Below are positions 1-7,666 of a DNA stretch of 10,648 nt, in pieces. The number at the start of each line of letters is the position of its first letter. Within the stretch, counting starts at the first letter, position 1. This DNA is from Leptospira sp. (GTDB lineage: Bacteria; Spirochaetota; Leptospiria; Leptospirales; Leptospiraceae). The DNA lies in NCBI GenBank assembly GCA_025457985.1, contig JALOTI010000139.1, positions 1 to 10,648 on the forward strand, given 5' to 3'. Made by a program: the position numbers and the translations under genes. The notes under the pieces are model-generated. The model ran no database searches. It was given only the letters and a program-made list of their open reading frames with translations, and was not told the DNA's origin.

Positions 1-67
1 AAAAGAGCATCCGAATTGTAATTCTTTCTCCAACTCTATTCAATCACCAACTTAAAAGAGTTAGACT

Positions 68-105
68 AAAGCTCTCGGAACATCTGCTGAGGATAGCTTT
101 TTTTT
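68..105 (+). terminator. Rho-independent terminator of an upstream + strand transcript
   Basis: AAAGCT (68-73) pairs with AGCTTT (95-100), and CTCGG (74-78) pairs with CTGAG (87-91) around an 8-nt loop. A 3-nt bulge (92-94) lies on the right arm. The stem runs into eight T residues (98-105), the classic intrinsic terminator layout on the + strand. There is no matching T-run for the - strand, so it should end a transcript entering from the left of the window. No convincing C-terminus of that upstream gene can be assigned: short open stretches with stops exist in several frames between 1 and 67. Confidence 0.6.
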
Positions 106-257
106 AAAACTGATCCTTTCACCTTCCAATCCACTTACCTTAATTTTGAATAAAATTTTCCAATACCGCCTTGAAATTTAAAACTTACGACCTAGGTGTT
201 AGTGGAATAAACGTAAGAATGTATATAACTGATAACTTATATGCAAGTGCTCCCAGT
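106..257. other. Intergenic, no gene seen
   Basis: This AT-rich stretch lies between the + strand terminator and the stop codon of the - strand gene at 258. I see no ORF with a credible start, no GC-rich hairpin followed by T residues for the - strand gene, and no RNA gene. Confidence 0.5.
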
Positions 258-875
258 TTAATATAAGATTATTGAGTTAACAATCTTTTTAATTTCTTCG
301 AATTTTCCGTTTTTTTCATCCGTTCGGTATCCAGCACCAATGAGGAAGAATTGTCCATTGTGAGGTAAAATCCAGAGAGCAGAAGAAGTATCGAAAGAAA
401 GATCATCATCAACCTTTAAAGTATAAGAGAAACGAGCGTATCCGGCTGACTGACCATTGATGTTAACAATTTTTGGCTCCTCAATTACTTTAAAATTTGC
501 GAATTTGGTTTCCATCAATTGCAATAATGCTTTAACGATCAAGTCTGGCTTTGACATGTCGATAGAACCAGCTGGTTTGATATTTATTTTTAATGAAGGA
601 TTGAGATCATCATGTGGTTCTTTATATTTTGTAATTGCGAAGAATGGGATTTTCGAATGTTTTTTTATAAGTTCATTAAAATCTTCATCGAGAGTCTTGA
701 TATTATTCAAATGTTCCGCATAGTTTTCTACGGTGATATCAAACCAATCATTAGGTTTTTCAATTGAAATTTTGAAAGTTTTAAATTCCGTTGTTTTTGT
801 GTTTTTTGCTAACAGTTGCGCACTGACAAGTGTTAGAAATAATAATATGGTGATTGTGTTCTTTTTCTTTTTCAT
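258..875 (-). CDS. Small exported protein, possible DcrB/PsbP-like fold
   Basis: A 205-residue protein of unassigned function. The N-terminus MKKKKNTITILLFLTLVSA has a lysine-rich n-region and a hydrophobic core, with a likely signal peptidase site after QLLA (about residue 24). There is no lipobox cysteine, so a periplasmic or secreted product is expected. The mature part has a segment 'NGQSAGYARFSYTL', then 'FFLIGAGYR' and an amphipathic end 'FEEIKKIVNSI'. This order resembles the DcrB/PsbP/Mog1 fold found in many small bacterial secreted proteins; that is pattern recognition, not a search result. The ATG at 875 is preferred over an upstream TTG (905) because it has AGGA at 881-884 with 5-nt spacing and starts directly at the signal peptide. 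It is probably monocistronic, driven by the promoter at 917-945. Confidence 0.8.
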   Translation of the reverse strand: MKKKKNTITILLFLTLVSAQLLAKNTKTTEFKTFKISIEKPNDWFDITVENYAEHLNNIKTLDEDFNELIKKHSKIPFFAITKYKEPHDDLNPSLKINIKPAGSIDMSKPDLIVKALLQLMETKFANFKVIEEPKIVNINGQSAGYARFSYTLKVDDDLSFDTSSALWILPHNGQFFLIGAGYRTDEKNGKFEEIKKIVNSIILY

Positions 876-916
876 TTTAATCCTGTCGATGTTATACGCT
901 GTCAACGAATGGTCTA

Positions 917-945
917 ATTATAAACATCCGACGTAAGATCGTCAA
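917..945 (-). promoter_or_regulatory. Near-consensus sigma-70 promoter for the exported-protein gene
   Basis: Read on the - strand there is TTGACG (945-940), a 17-nt spacer and TATAAT (922-917). The -10 is a perfect match, the -35 matches five of six bases, and the spacing is ideal. Transcription would start near 910 and give a leader of about 35 nt that includes the AGGA at 881-884. A second TTGACA (905-900) overlaps the expected start region without a usable -10; it could be chance or part of an operator. Confidence 0.7.
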
Positions 946-971
946 TAAATTTTGAATCGAGACCAATTTTA

Positions 972-1341
972 TCAATCTCCTGCCATTACATCGACAGAAC
1001 GTCCACTAAACTCGGCATTTATATCATCCGTCGGATTTTTCTTTCGAAAATTTCCTAGAATACCTTTTATCTGCCTTTTGACTGGTCGATCTTGTTTTCC
1101 GCTTTCAAAGAGAACCAAACATTGATTCGAAGGAATGACCCAAAATCCATCGACCACAATTGTTTTGCCGCTGAGAGACCAAGTCCCTTCTACTTCAATG
1201 CCACAAGGAGAAGAAGGAAAGGGCTTGGAAAGAGACCCATTGGGATTGATTTGAAAGTTCCAGCTCGGTTTCTCTCGCAGGATCGCAACCGAATAAAAGG
1301 AAAAAGGCAAAGGCAAAAACTCTAAAGTAAATCAATTTCAT
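972..1341 (-). pseudogene. Small lipoprotein gene interrupted by a frameshift
   Basis: The ATG at 1341 opens a classic lipoprotein signal: MKLIYFRVFAFAFFLLFGC, with cysteine 19 as the lipidation site (L-F-G-C lipobox), followed by DPARE. In that frame translation stops at 1195 after 48 residues. The downstream frame, open to the TGA at 972, carries well-formed protein such as 'SWNFQINPNGSLS' and 'GIEVEGTWSLSGKTIVVDG'. That frame has no ATG; its open stretch reaches back only to about 1331 and offers just a TTG (1316). Removing one base near 1266-1271, for example one A of the AAA after GAGAG, joins the halves as ...GCDPAREPSWNF..., a 122-residue lipoprotein. The gene is therefore either a recent pseudogene, phase-variable, or affected by a sequencing error. 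The tail is polar with no recognised domain. The GGGG 8 nt upstream of ATG is a weak ribosome-binding site. Confidence 0.65.
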
Positions 1342-1359
1342 TATTTTACCCCAACTTTG

Positions 1360-1436
1360 AACGCATTACGTAAAGCACATCTATCAATCAGATTTTAACG
1401 CATTGCATCAAAGCATACCGACTAAATAAGATTTTG
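1360..1436. repeat. Imperfect tandem repeat, period about 37-39 bp, two copies plus a decayed third
   Basis: AACGCATT occurs at 1360-1367 and 1397-1404. It is followed in each copy by a similar A-rich segment with AAAGCA (1372-1377, 1410-1415) and then AGATTTT (1390-1396, 1429-1435). Each copy is preceded by TTTG or TTTT. A third, more diverged unit (TTTTGACGATTTAC...) appears to begin at about 1432. The repeats fill most of the gap between the frameshifted lipoprotein start and the stop of the gene at 1519. They may be upstream binding sites for that lipoprotein gene or leftover duplication. I see no clear promoter hexamers in this gap. Confidence 0.5.
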
Positions 1437-1518
1437 ACGATTTACTTTAAAACAACCTCATCTGTTTTTAGATCTCTATCAGAAGAGTAATAAATTTACC
1501 TAAGCCGTATTCTCTCAC

Positions 1519-2343
1519 TTACTCTTTTACAAATTCTTTTGGTATCGTCTCCCAACCATTTTTACGAGTAAATTCCCCCATAAATCGATGTTCTATGCGA
1601 TTGTATGGCTCCATATTTGCAAGTATGGTTTGATTTAACACAGAGAAAGTGGATCTAAGAGCGTCTAGCCTTCTCATATGAAGGACATCATCCGATTCCA
1701 ATTGAGTGATTTCGGAACCACCCGAGTAATATGTATCCGTGTCTGTGGGAGCGTTAGTTGCCTCATCTTCTCCATCTCCTGTGGAGGACTGGATTTTTGG
1801 CAGACGATAGGCTTCCATAACAGCTTCGAGGCGAGCGACATTCCAATCAAAGACCAAAGTCTTTGATGCTTCCCGAAACCAAACCTGCCGAAGGGCAAAT
1901 CGAATATCTAATTGTTTTTTCGGAGAAAAAATACCAGTTTTTTCATTACCCACCTTCGACAAATCAAAATAAGGTGGTGCTGATATTTCACCAACTAATT
2001 GGTTTAAAAAATCATGTTTGTTTTCTTCGATTAGAAGTTTTCTACTAACCGCAAGACTTTCACCTTCTCCATTCGCAATGTAAACAGTTACCAAACTACG
2101 TCGGTCATATGAAGGGAAAGAGTATATCTCAAAAGGAATTAATAACCGAAACGGATTTTGCTCGGCCAACATAAAAAAACTAAAAAACAAAAGAAGACAA
2201 AACCAAGAAAAGAACGTAAACAAAAACTTGGGAGTGATTTGACTCTCTCCTGTTGCCAGCTTATAAAAATATTTGGCCCAAACTCTACACTGGTCTCCAA
2301 ATTCGATAGCTAAACTTTTAATCTTTTGAATTTGCGTATTCAT
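1519..2343 (-). CDS. Membrane-anchored protein, possible GerMN-like domain
   Basis: A 274-residue protein, last gene of the apparent operon. A cytosolic N-terminus of about 38 residues leads to one strong membrane segment (about 39-60, rich in F and L), then an extracytoplasmic part. Residues about 83-181 begin 'SLVTVYIANGEGESLAVSRKL' and continue through 'FLNQLVGEISAPPY' and 'TLVFDWNVARLEAVMEAY'. That order resembles GerMN domains, which often accompany amidases in cell-wall remodelling; the assignment is tentative. An acidic, low-complexity linker (about 186-207) precedes a helical tail. The ATG at 2343 has AAGGA at 5-6 nt spacing and overlaps the end of the amidase gene by 26 bp, which suggests translational coupling and a shared role at the cell envelope. 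Confidence 0.8.
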   Translation of the reverse strand: MNTQIQKIKSLAIEFGDQCRVWAKYFYKLATGESQITPKFLFTFFSWFCLLLFFSFFMLAEQNPFRLLIPFEIYSFPSYDRRSLVTVYIANGEGESLAVSRKLLIEENKHDFLNQLVGEISAPPYFDLSKVGNEKTGIFSPKKQLDIRFALRQVWFREASKTLVFDWNVARLEAVMEAYRLPKIQSSTGDGEDEATNAPTDTDTYYSGGSEITQLESDDVLHMRRLDALRSTFSVLNQTILANMEPYNRIEHRFMGEFTRKNGWETIPKEFVKE

Positions 2344-3430
2344 GAATTCCTTTGATTACACTTCGGGCAATTTTCTTCTGAAAGTCTTTATTTTGAAGGA
2401 GTTTACTTTCTTCCAAATTTGTCAGATACCCCATTTCTACGAGTACAGCAGGCATAAGGCTTCCTCGCAAGACGGAAAAATCTGCCTTTTTCACCCCTCT
2501 GGACAGGATGGACGGGGATAGACCTTTTTCATACTGGTTTGCTATAGACTCAGCAAATTTTTTTGATCTTCGTTGGGTCACACTTGAAAGGAGTTGCGAT
2601 TGGATGGCCGTTATATTGGCACTCGTCGGTTTACCAAAATACTTGTTTTCGATAAGGGCAGTTTCGCGTGCCGATTCCGTAGAGGGGCTTTGAGAGAGAT
2701 AATAGACCTCAAATCCCGACGCTTTTTCGCTGAGGGAAGCATTACAATGTAAGGATAAAAAAATTACGTCTCGAGTATCTAACAGTAGTTTGTTTGCCTC
2801 CTTAGAGCGATCTTCTAATTCTATAAATACATCTGTTTTACGTGTCATCAGAACACGTATTTCTGGATAGTATTTGCGAAGGTAGAGGTAAACATATTTT
2901 GCCACTGCGAGGCTGATATCCTTTTCTTTTATACCTTGAGGGTCCGATGTTCCAGGGTCTTTGCCACCATGTCCAGGATCTATAACGAGAGCTTTGACAT
3001 TTATATTTTTTTTCGGAATTGGATCCGTGGATACCAAAACTAAAAGTTCATCGTCTTTAAAACGATAACGAACATCATATGAAATCAGATTTATAAATAT
3101 AGATTCGACCAAATCAATTGGTAGATATACTTCATCTCCTTTTTTAAGAACAGATTTTGGGATTTTAAAAATCTTTTCATCAAGAGTGTAAAAACTCGAA
3201 CCTAAACGAAAGTTAATACTACCCTGGGGAGTGTAAATGGATCCAACAGCAGTTGTTTTTCTTAACTTTGTATTTAACTCCGGAAAAATAGACTTTAAAT
3301 CTGAAAAAGCGATATAGTTTCCTTTACCGTAGATGGGAAGTTTTACGGTTTCAGAAAAGATTGTATTCGTAAAGAGTACGAATAGTACGAATACTAATCT
3401 TTTTTGAATATAGAAACGATTCTCTGCCAA
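2318..3430 (-). CDS. N-acetylmuramoyl-L-alanine amidase (Amidase_3)
   Basis: A 370-residue zinc amidase that would cut the bond between muramic acid and the stem peptide in the periplasm. After a signal peptide (hydrophobic core about 12-25, likely cleavage before ETVKLP) comes a domain (about 36-135) with a 'YLPIDLVESIF' stretch, reminiscent of copper-amine-oxidase N-like or AMIN-type wall-binding modules. The catalytic Amidase_3 domain (about 145-365) shows the expected ligands: H154 in VIDPGHGGKDPG, E169 in GIKEKD, H228 in SLHCNAS, and the catalytic glutamate E332 in VLVEMGYLTN. The only usable start is TTG at 3430, since the frame is closed by a stop at 3464-3466 and has no ATG before the signal peptide. 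It overlaps the helicase gene by 37 bp. The ribosome-binding site is weak (GAAG-like), so coupling to helicase translation is likely. Family is certain; exact role in division or wall turnover is not. Confidence 0.92.
   Translation of the reverse strand: MAENRFYIQKRLVFVLFVLFTNTIFSETVKLPIYGKGNYIAFSDLKSIFPELNTKLRKTTAVGSIYTPQGSINFRLGSSFYTLDEKIFKIPKSVLKKGDEVYLPIDLVESIFINLISYDVRYRFKDDELLVLVSTDPIPKKNINVKALVIDPGHGGKDPGTSDPQGIKEKDISLAVAKYVYLYLRKYYPEIRVLMTRKTDVFIELEDRSKEANKLLLDTRDVIFLSLHCNASLSEKASGFEVYYLSQSPSTESARETALIENKYFGKPTSANITAIQSQLLSSVTQRRSKKFAESIANQYEKGLSPSILSRGVKKADFSVLRGSLMPAVLVEMGYLTNLEESKLLQNKDFQKKIARSVIKGIHEYANSKD
3375..3392. repeat. Perfect 9-bp tandem duplication inside the amidase signal peptide
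   Basis: AGTACGAAT occurs twice back to back (3375-3383 and 3384-3392). On the - strand it encodes the repeated V-L-F of the signal-peptide core (FVLFVLF). Because the unit is 9 bp, copy-number change would keep the frame and only lengthen or shorten the hydrophobic core. Confidence 0.6.
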
Positions 3431-4953
3431 ATCGATTTTTTCTTCTTTTGAAGTTGGTAGTCTTTATCTTTATCAAATAGATTTCTTCGAGAAGATTGTT
3501 TTCCCGTTTGCTGAGTATGCTTTTGGTGTTTGTCTTCTTTTTTGAAATGTTTTTTCGACTTTGAATCGCCTGGTTTTCCATGTTGGTGTTTGTATTCATG
3601 GTGGCTCATCTTCGCAGCAGGATGGTGTTCTTTATCTTTTGTTGGCCCGCTTTCTTCCTTTTGCCTATGCGATTGTTCTCTTGGCGGCCTTCTATCTCTC
3701 CTGTCACGACCTTGTTTTTTACCTCGAGAACCTCTTTGGTCACCGCGCTCTCGGTCCGTATATTTTTTTTCTCCAGGAATCGACTCTTCTTCCAAAACAG
3801 GAGTAAATTCACCAACGGGAAATTCCAGATAACTTTCGTTAAGCTCACCAATTGGGATTTTTGAATTCAAATACTTTTCGATTCTTTCTAATTCTGTATA
3901 GTCGGATTCGGAACAAAGAGCAATTGAACTTCCCTTTCGTCCCGCACGGGCTGTCCTTCCAATTCGGTGAACATAATTTTCTGCATCTTGCGGAAGATCG
4001 TAGTTATAAACAATATCAATATTTTCGATATCAATACCACGAGATGCTACATCGGTAGCAATTAGGTATTTGTATTTGCCAGCTTTAAAATCACGCAAAA
4101 GTCGGATTCGTTTTTTCTGATCCAACTCTGAAGAAAGTCCTGTCGCAGTAATTCCGTATTTTCGGAGTGTTTGAACAAGTTTAGGAATATTCATCTTATA
4201 ATTTGTAAAAATTATTCCCAATCCTTCAATCGGATAATTTAACAAAGAGTTTACGAGATAAGGAATCTTTTCTTCCCGACCAAGATGGAGTAAAGTTTGG
4301 TCAATTCGTTCGGTAATAACCTTTTCTGGATTGATGTGAACTTCGATTGGATCGTTAAGATATTTGCTAGCAAGCCGAACTACTTCATAACTTAACGTCG
4401 CACTAAAGAGTAAGGATTGCTTTCGGTTCTTACATTTATGAAAAATATACTTAAGGTCTTGGACAAACCCCATATCGAACATTCTGTCCGCTTCGTCCAA
4501 AATTATAACCTGAATGTTATCTAAAGACAATCCATGGTTTTTTACAAAATCTATCAATCTACCCGGTGTTGCAACGATTAGGCAGGCTTTATTACCTAAA
4601 GCTTCCACTTGGGATTTGTAATCTGTTCCACCAATTATCGTTGCCACACCATAATCCGTAAACTCCAGAAGCTTTTTCGCCTCTTCTGCAATTTGGATTG
4701 TAAGTTCTCTTGTTGGAGCAAGAACAAGACCATACGGAAGATTTACTTCCTCAGAACTAGAGAGTAACCGATGCAAGGTGGGAAGCAAAAAGGCCATTGT
4801 TTTTCCAGTTCCCGTTTGTGCCAAACCTGTAAGGTCTGATCCTTCCATCGCGAAAGGAATGGATTTTGCTTGGATAGGAGTGAGGTCCGTATAGCCGATT
4901 TTGTCGAGTGCTTGTTTTAGGGATTCGTGAAAGGGTAATTCGTTAAACTTCAT
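3394..4953 (-). CDS. DEAD-box ATP-dependent RNA helicase, RhlE-like
   Basis: A 519-residue RNA helicase with the full motif set in order: Q motif (TPIQAKSIPF, about 25-34), Walker A AQTGTGKT (45-52), PTREL (80-84), GG (108-109), TPGRL (129-133), DEAD (153-156), SAT (184-186), IIFTN (247-251), TDVASRGID (300-308) and HRIGRTAR (329-336). The two RecA-like domains end near residue 375. The tail (about 395-505) is low-complexity and rich in K, R, H, Q and D, as in helicases that bind structured RNA non-specifically, and ends in 'IWQRIVSIFKKD'. It should act on ribosome assembly or mRNA turnover in the cytoplasm. The overall form fits the RhlE/CsdA-type bacterial group; the exact subfamily needs a tree. 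The ATG at 4953 is preceded by an A-tract (eight A) and no Shine-Dalgarno, 42 bp after the methyltransferase stop. The 3' end overlaps the amidase start. Confidence 0.95.
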   Translation of the reverse strand: MKFNELPFHESLKQALDKIGYTDLTPIQAKSIPFAMEGSDLTGLAQTGTGKTMAFLLPTLHRLLSSSEEVNLPYGLVLAPTRELTIQIAEEAKKLLEFTDYGVATIIGGTDYKSQVEALGNKACLIVATPGRLIDFVKNHGLSLDNIQVIILDEADRMFDMGFVQDLKYIFHKCKNRKQSLLFSATLSYEVVRLASKYLNDPIEVHINPEKVITERIDQTLLHLGREEKIPYLVNSLLNYPIEGLGIIFTNYKMNIPKLVQTLRKYGITATGLSSELDQKKRIRLLRDFKAGKYKYLIATDVASRGIDIENIDIVYNYDLPQDAENYVHRIGRTARAGRKGSSIALCSESDYTELERIEKYLNSKIPIGELNESYLEFPVGEFTPVLEEESIPGEKKYTDRERGDQRGSRGKKQGRDRRDRRPPREQSHRQKEESGPTKDKEHHPAAKMSHHEYKHQHGKPGDSKSKKHFKKEDKHQKHTQQTGKQSSRRNLFDKDKDYQLQKKKKSIWQRIVSIFKKD

Positions 4954-4995
4954 ATTTTTTTTGGGCAGCCACTTCTATTGTGTCGCCGTAGCAGG

Positions 4996-5565
4996 CTATC
5001 TATTTGTAGTAAAACTTGGACCAAAACTGGAAGGAAGAGCCAAAAACAAAATTCCACCTGGTTTTATCCAGGAACTAAGCCTACTCCAAATCGAATCGAT
5101 ATCTGAGATATGTTCCACTACAAAGAAAGCGGACAATACATCGAATTCTGAATTCCATATTTCTAAAGGGATATCTAAAACTGATTTTTGTTCTACATCC
5201 AGTCCTAGCTCTGTAACGGAATACTCCACCTCCCTCTTCGACAGTTCAAGACCCTTAGTTTGAAAACCGAGTTTTTTTGCTTCATCTAAAAAAAAACCGG
5301 CTGCCGAACCTATTTCTAGAAGTTTCCGAGTGTGACTTGGTGATTGGATCTTTTGGATTACTTCAAGTCGTCTCTTTGCCATATTTCGAAGATTTGTTTC
5401 ATCTTCGTAATATGTTTTTTTATACTGAGACTTGTATTCCTCCATAAAATAACTGTCACCGTACGATCTATGTTTTGCGAGTTTATAGCGCAAAACTGAT
5501 GTATTTTGGCAGATATCATACTCATTCGGAAAATGGGTATGTGGTACAAAATGGAATACACTCAA
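4996..5565 (-). CDS. Class I SAM-dependent methyltransferase, apparently short at the C-terminus
   Basis: A 189-residue protein with a Methyltransf_23/11-type core. The SAM-binding motif I is 'KLLEIGSAAGFFLDEAKKLG' (81-100), the acidic end of strand 2 is E107 in GLELS, and motif IV is 'FDVLSAFFVVEHI' (141-153). Post-motif 'WIKPGGILFLALPSS' (166-180) follows. Related proteins usually continue for 80-100 residues after this strand, with further beta-strands that close the fold. Here the frame ends nine residues later (FGPSFTTNR, TAG at 4996-4998), so truncation is likely. The N-terminal 70 residues contain 'YKSQYKKTYYEDE', typical of the leader region of this family, but no CxxC zinc pair. The start TTG at 5565 overlaps the TGA of the TPR gene (TTGA), suggesting coupled translation; the internal ATG at 5445 is an alternative. 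The substrate cannot be told. Confidence 0.75.
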   Translation of the reverse strand: MSVFHFVPHTHFPNEYDICQNTSVLRYKLAKHRSYGDSYFMEEYKSQYKKTYYEDETNLRNMAKRRLEVIQKIQSPSHTRKLLEIGSAAGFFLDEAKKLGFQTKGLELSKREVEYSVTELGLDVEQKSVLDIPLEIWNSEFDVLSAFFVVEHISDIDSIWSRLSSWIKPGGILFLALPSSFGPSFTTNR

Positions 5566-7658
5566 AAGTAATTTCTCTTTTTGGATTCTAGAGATTTTTC
5601 ATATCCTGCTCTGGCGGCACGTTTGTTTTCGTATGCTTCCGTTAGACTTGGATTAAGATCGATAGCTGTTTGGAAAGCTGCCAAGGCTTTTTTAAATTCA
5701 CCATTTTTAAAGTAACAAACACCTAAGTAATTGTGTGCTTTCGAAGAAAGAGTGGGTGTTACATCCGATCTGGTAATTACAATCAATTCATCAATTGCCT
5801 TCTCTCGATCGACAAGTGAACCTGAGTCTATTAAAATTTTCGCAAGCACTAATTTGGATTCCATATCTTCAGGATCCATATGTGCGGCTCGAAATGCCTC
5901 TTCTTTTGCGCGGTTGCTAAGCGACCCATTTCCACCACTCGAATACGAAAGAGCCAACTTTCTATGTGCCAATTTAATCTCTTTTGGATCTTTTGCATTT
6001 TCCAAAACATAGAGTAACATCTTTTCGGCGGCAGTATAATTTTGAGTTTGGATATAAATGTCCGCAAGTTTGAGTCTTGGTTCCATCAACTCTTTTTTCC
6101 ATGCAATCGCTTCTTCATATTCTGCGATTGCTTCCGTATACAAACGATTCTCTAAATAATAATCAGCAATCGCAAGTCTTGATGGAATATGGTTGGGGTC
6201 TAAAGCGCTAGATTTTCTAAGTTCTGTAATAGCCATCGTAGGTTTGCCTGCATGCAAGTAGGCAAGCCCCAAGTTGTATCTTGCAGATTGATTTTTAGGA
6301 TTGAGTGAGATCGCTGATTCAAATGCGGAAATAGCTTCTCCATATCGTTCCATCTCATCCAAAACAATTCCTAAGTTTACAAATGCTGTTTCCGAATAAC
6401 TATCTCCAGGTGTTAGTCGGATGATACGGCGAAAAAGCGTTTCAGCATCTACAAGTTCACCTCTTTTATAATGAAGTTCCGAAAGAGCGAAGAGTGAATC
6501 CACATCCGTAGGCTTTAAGGTTATGGCTTTTTTAAATGCAGTAATCGCCATATCGCCTCGACCCATTGAAATAAAGGCTTCACCTATGTAGCGATAGATT
6601 TCAGGTTCATTCGCATTGGAATCCAAAGCCTTTTGAAAGTATTTGGCTGCCTCTTCGGGATTTTTTTTCTTTAGATACACTAATCCTAGATTGTAATAGG
6701 ATTTTGCATCACCTGTTTTCAGTCGAATTACTTCTCGGAAATAAAACTCTGCACGGTCGTAATCTTCTCTTTGGTAAAATATTCCTGCTAAGTGACCATA
6801 AGAAAGAAGAGCTGGATTCGAATTTGGGGAAATCTGAATGACCTTTTGAAATTCGGAAATGGCTTCTGCCACATTCCCCTGTTTGAGATAACTGATTGCC
6901 AGATTATACGTCAAAGTCGGATCATTGGGAGAGATCGACTGTCCTTCTTTATATGCTTCAATGGCACTTTCTGGGTCTCCTATTGATTGGTATAAATTTC
7001 CGTTAAGTACTGCAATTCTTGGATCATTCGGCGCTATTTCTTTGGCACGCATTGCGGCCCGACGTGCTTCGTCAAATTTGCCGGAATGTTTGAATGCTAA
7101 AGCAAGATTGTAAAAAGCAAAATAGTTTTTGGAATTGTATTGAATCGCTTTTTCTAATCTTTCAATTGAATTCACATAACGTCCTGCCTCATCAAACATT
7201 ACGCCAAGAACTGTTAGGGCAATGGATTTTTCCTCGTCTGTCCCGGGTGAATTAAGAAACTCTTCACAGGAAGCAAAGGCTTTATTCACATAACGTTCAT
7301 AATATGAGTTAAGACAATTAGCTAGTTTTGGATTGATAGAGTCAGGAGGTAAATAAGGTCTATCAACAAGCAATTCTAAGGATTTTTTATCGACAGGTGC
7401 ATCTAACAGCTTTTGTGCGATAGTATCTGGTCTGGATTGATATTGTCTATAATAATAGTATCCACCTGCAAGGAATCCACAAACTAAAAGAATCAATAAG
7501 GACCAGAAAAGAAAAGATAGAACTGGTCTCCTTACTTCTGTTTCAGACTCGTAGGTAGTTTCTTTTCCTAAATTGCGGAGGTATGGATCTTCTTGGTAGT
7601 AACTGGGTTGGGAATTTTTTTCTTCTATACGAAATCTATTTTTTTGGATAGGGTCCAT
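5562..7658 (-). CDS. Bitopic membrane TPR-repeat protein
   Basis: A 698-residue protein. A charged cytosolic N-terminus (1-45) leads to one membrane segment (about 46-70, ending GGYYYY), then a region of about 70 residues with no clear motif. From about residue 145 to the end there are some 14 tetratricopeptide repeats of mostly 34 residues, with the expected W/L-G-Y-A-F-A-P pattern, for example 'YNLGLVYLKKKNPEEAAKYF' and 'YNLGLAYLHAGKPTMAITEL'. With K/R-rich residues before the segment (VRRP) and none after, the TPR part probably faces the periplasm and acts as a scaffold for a protein complex. The partner is unknown; the envelope enzymes encoded downstream in the operon are candidates. The ATG at 7658 lies 8 bp after the nusB stop, with an A-rich stretch and no Shine-Dalgarno. 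The stop overlaps the methyltransferase start. Confidence 0.9.
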   Translation of the reverse strand: MDPIQKNRFRIEEKNSQPSYYQEDPYLRNLGKETTYESETEVRRPVLSFLFWSLLILLVCGFLAGGYYYYRQYQSRPDTIAQKLLDAPVDKKSLELLVDRPYLPPDSINPKLANCLNSYYERYVNKAFASCEEFLNSPGTDEEKSIALTVLGVMFDEAGRYVNSIERLEKAIQYNSKNYFAFYNLALAFKHSGKFDEARRAAMRAKEIAPNDPRIAVLNGNLYQSIGDPESAIEAYKEGQSISPNDPTLTYNLAISYLKQGNVAEAISEFQKVIQISPNSNPALLSYGHLAGIFYQREDYDRAEFYFREVIRLKTGDAKSYYNLGLVYLKKKNPEEAAKYFQKALDSNANEPEIYRYIGEAFISMGRGDMAITAFKKAITLKPTDVDSLFALSELHYKRGELVDAETLFRRIIRLTPGDSYSETAFVNLGIVLDEMERYGEAISAFESAISLNPKNQSARYNLGLAYLHAGKPTMAITELRKSSALDPNHIPSRLAIADYYLENRLYTEAIAEYEEAIAWKKELMEPRLKLADIYIQTQNYTAAEKMLLYVLENAKDPKEIKLAHRKLALSYSSGGNGSLSNRAKEEAFRAAHMDPEDMESKLVLAKILIDSGSLVDREKAIDELIVITRSDVTPTLSSKAHNYLGVCYFKNGEFKKALAAFQTAIDLNPSLTEAYENKRAARAGYEKSLESKKRNYF

Positions 7659-7666
7659 TGGTTTTT

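Noticed and set aside
3..107. Open + strand frame to a TAA at 105-107, possible tail of an upstream gene
   Set aside because: It would run through the terminator hairpin and its T-run, and its 34 residues show no recognisable pattern; other frames also end nearby, so no call is made.
1470..1518. GAGTAA/TTACTC inverted repeat after the last operon gene as a terminator
   Set aside because: Arms of 6 bp with a 28-nt loop and no T-run; too weak to call.
3530..3864. Several + strand ORFs of 80-100 codons
   Set aside because: They are antisense to the low-complexity K/R/H-rich tail of the DEAD-box helicase, whose codons yield long open antisense frames; none has a domain or ribosome-binding context.
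4961..5263. + strand ORF of 100 codons
   Set aside because: Antisense to the methyltransferase core; no protein features.
5562..7658. TPR region as DNA tandem repeats or a CRISPR-like array
   Set aside because: The periodicity is at protein level (34 residues) with diverged codons; there are no identical DNA units or spacers.
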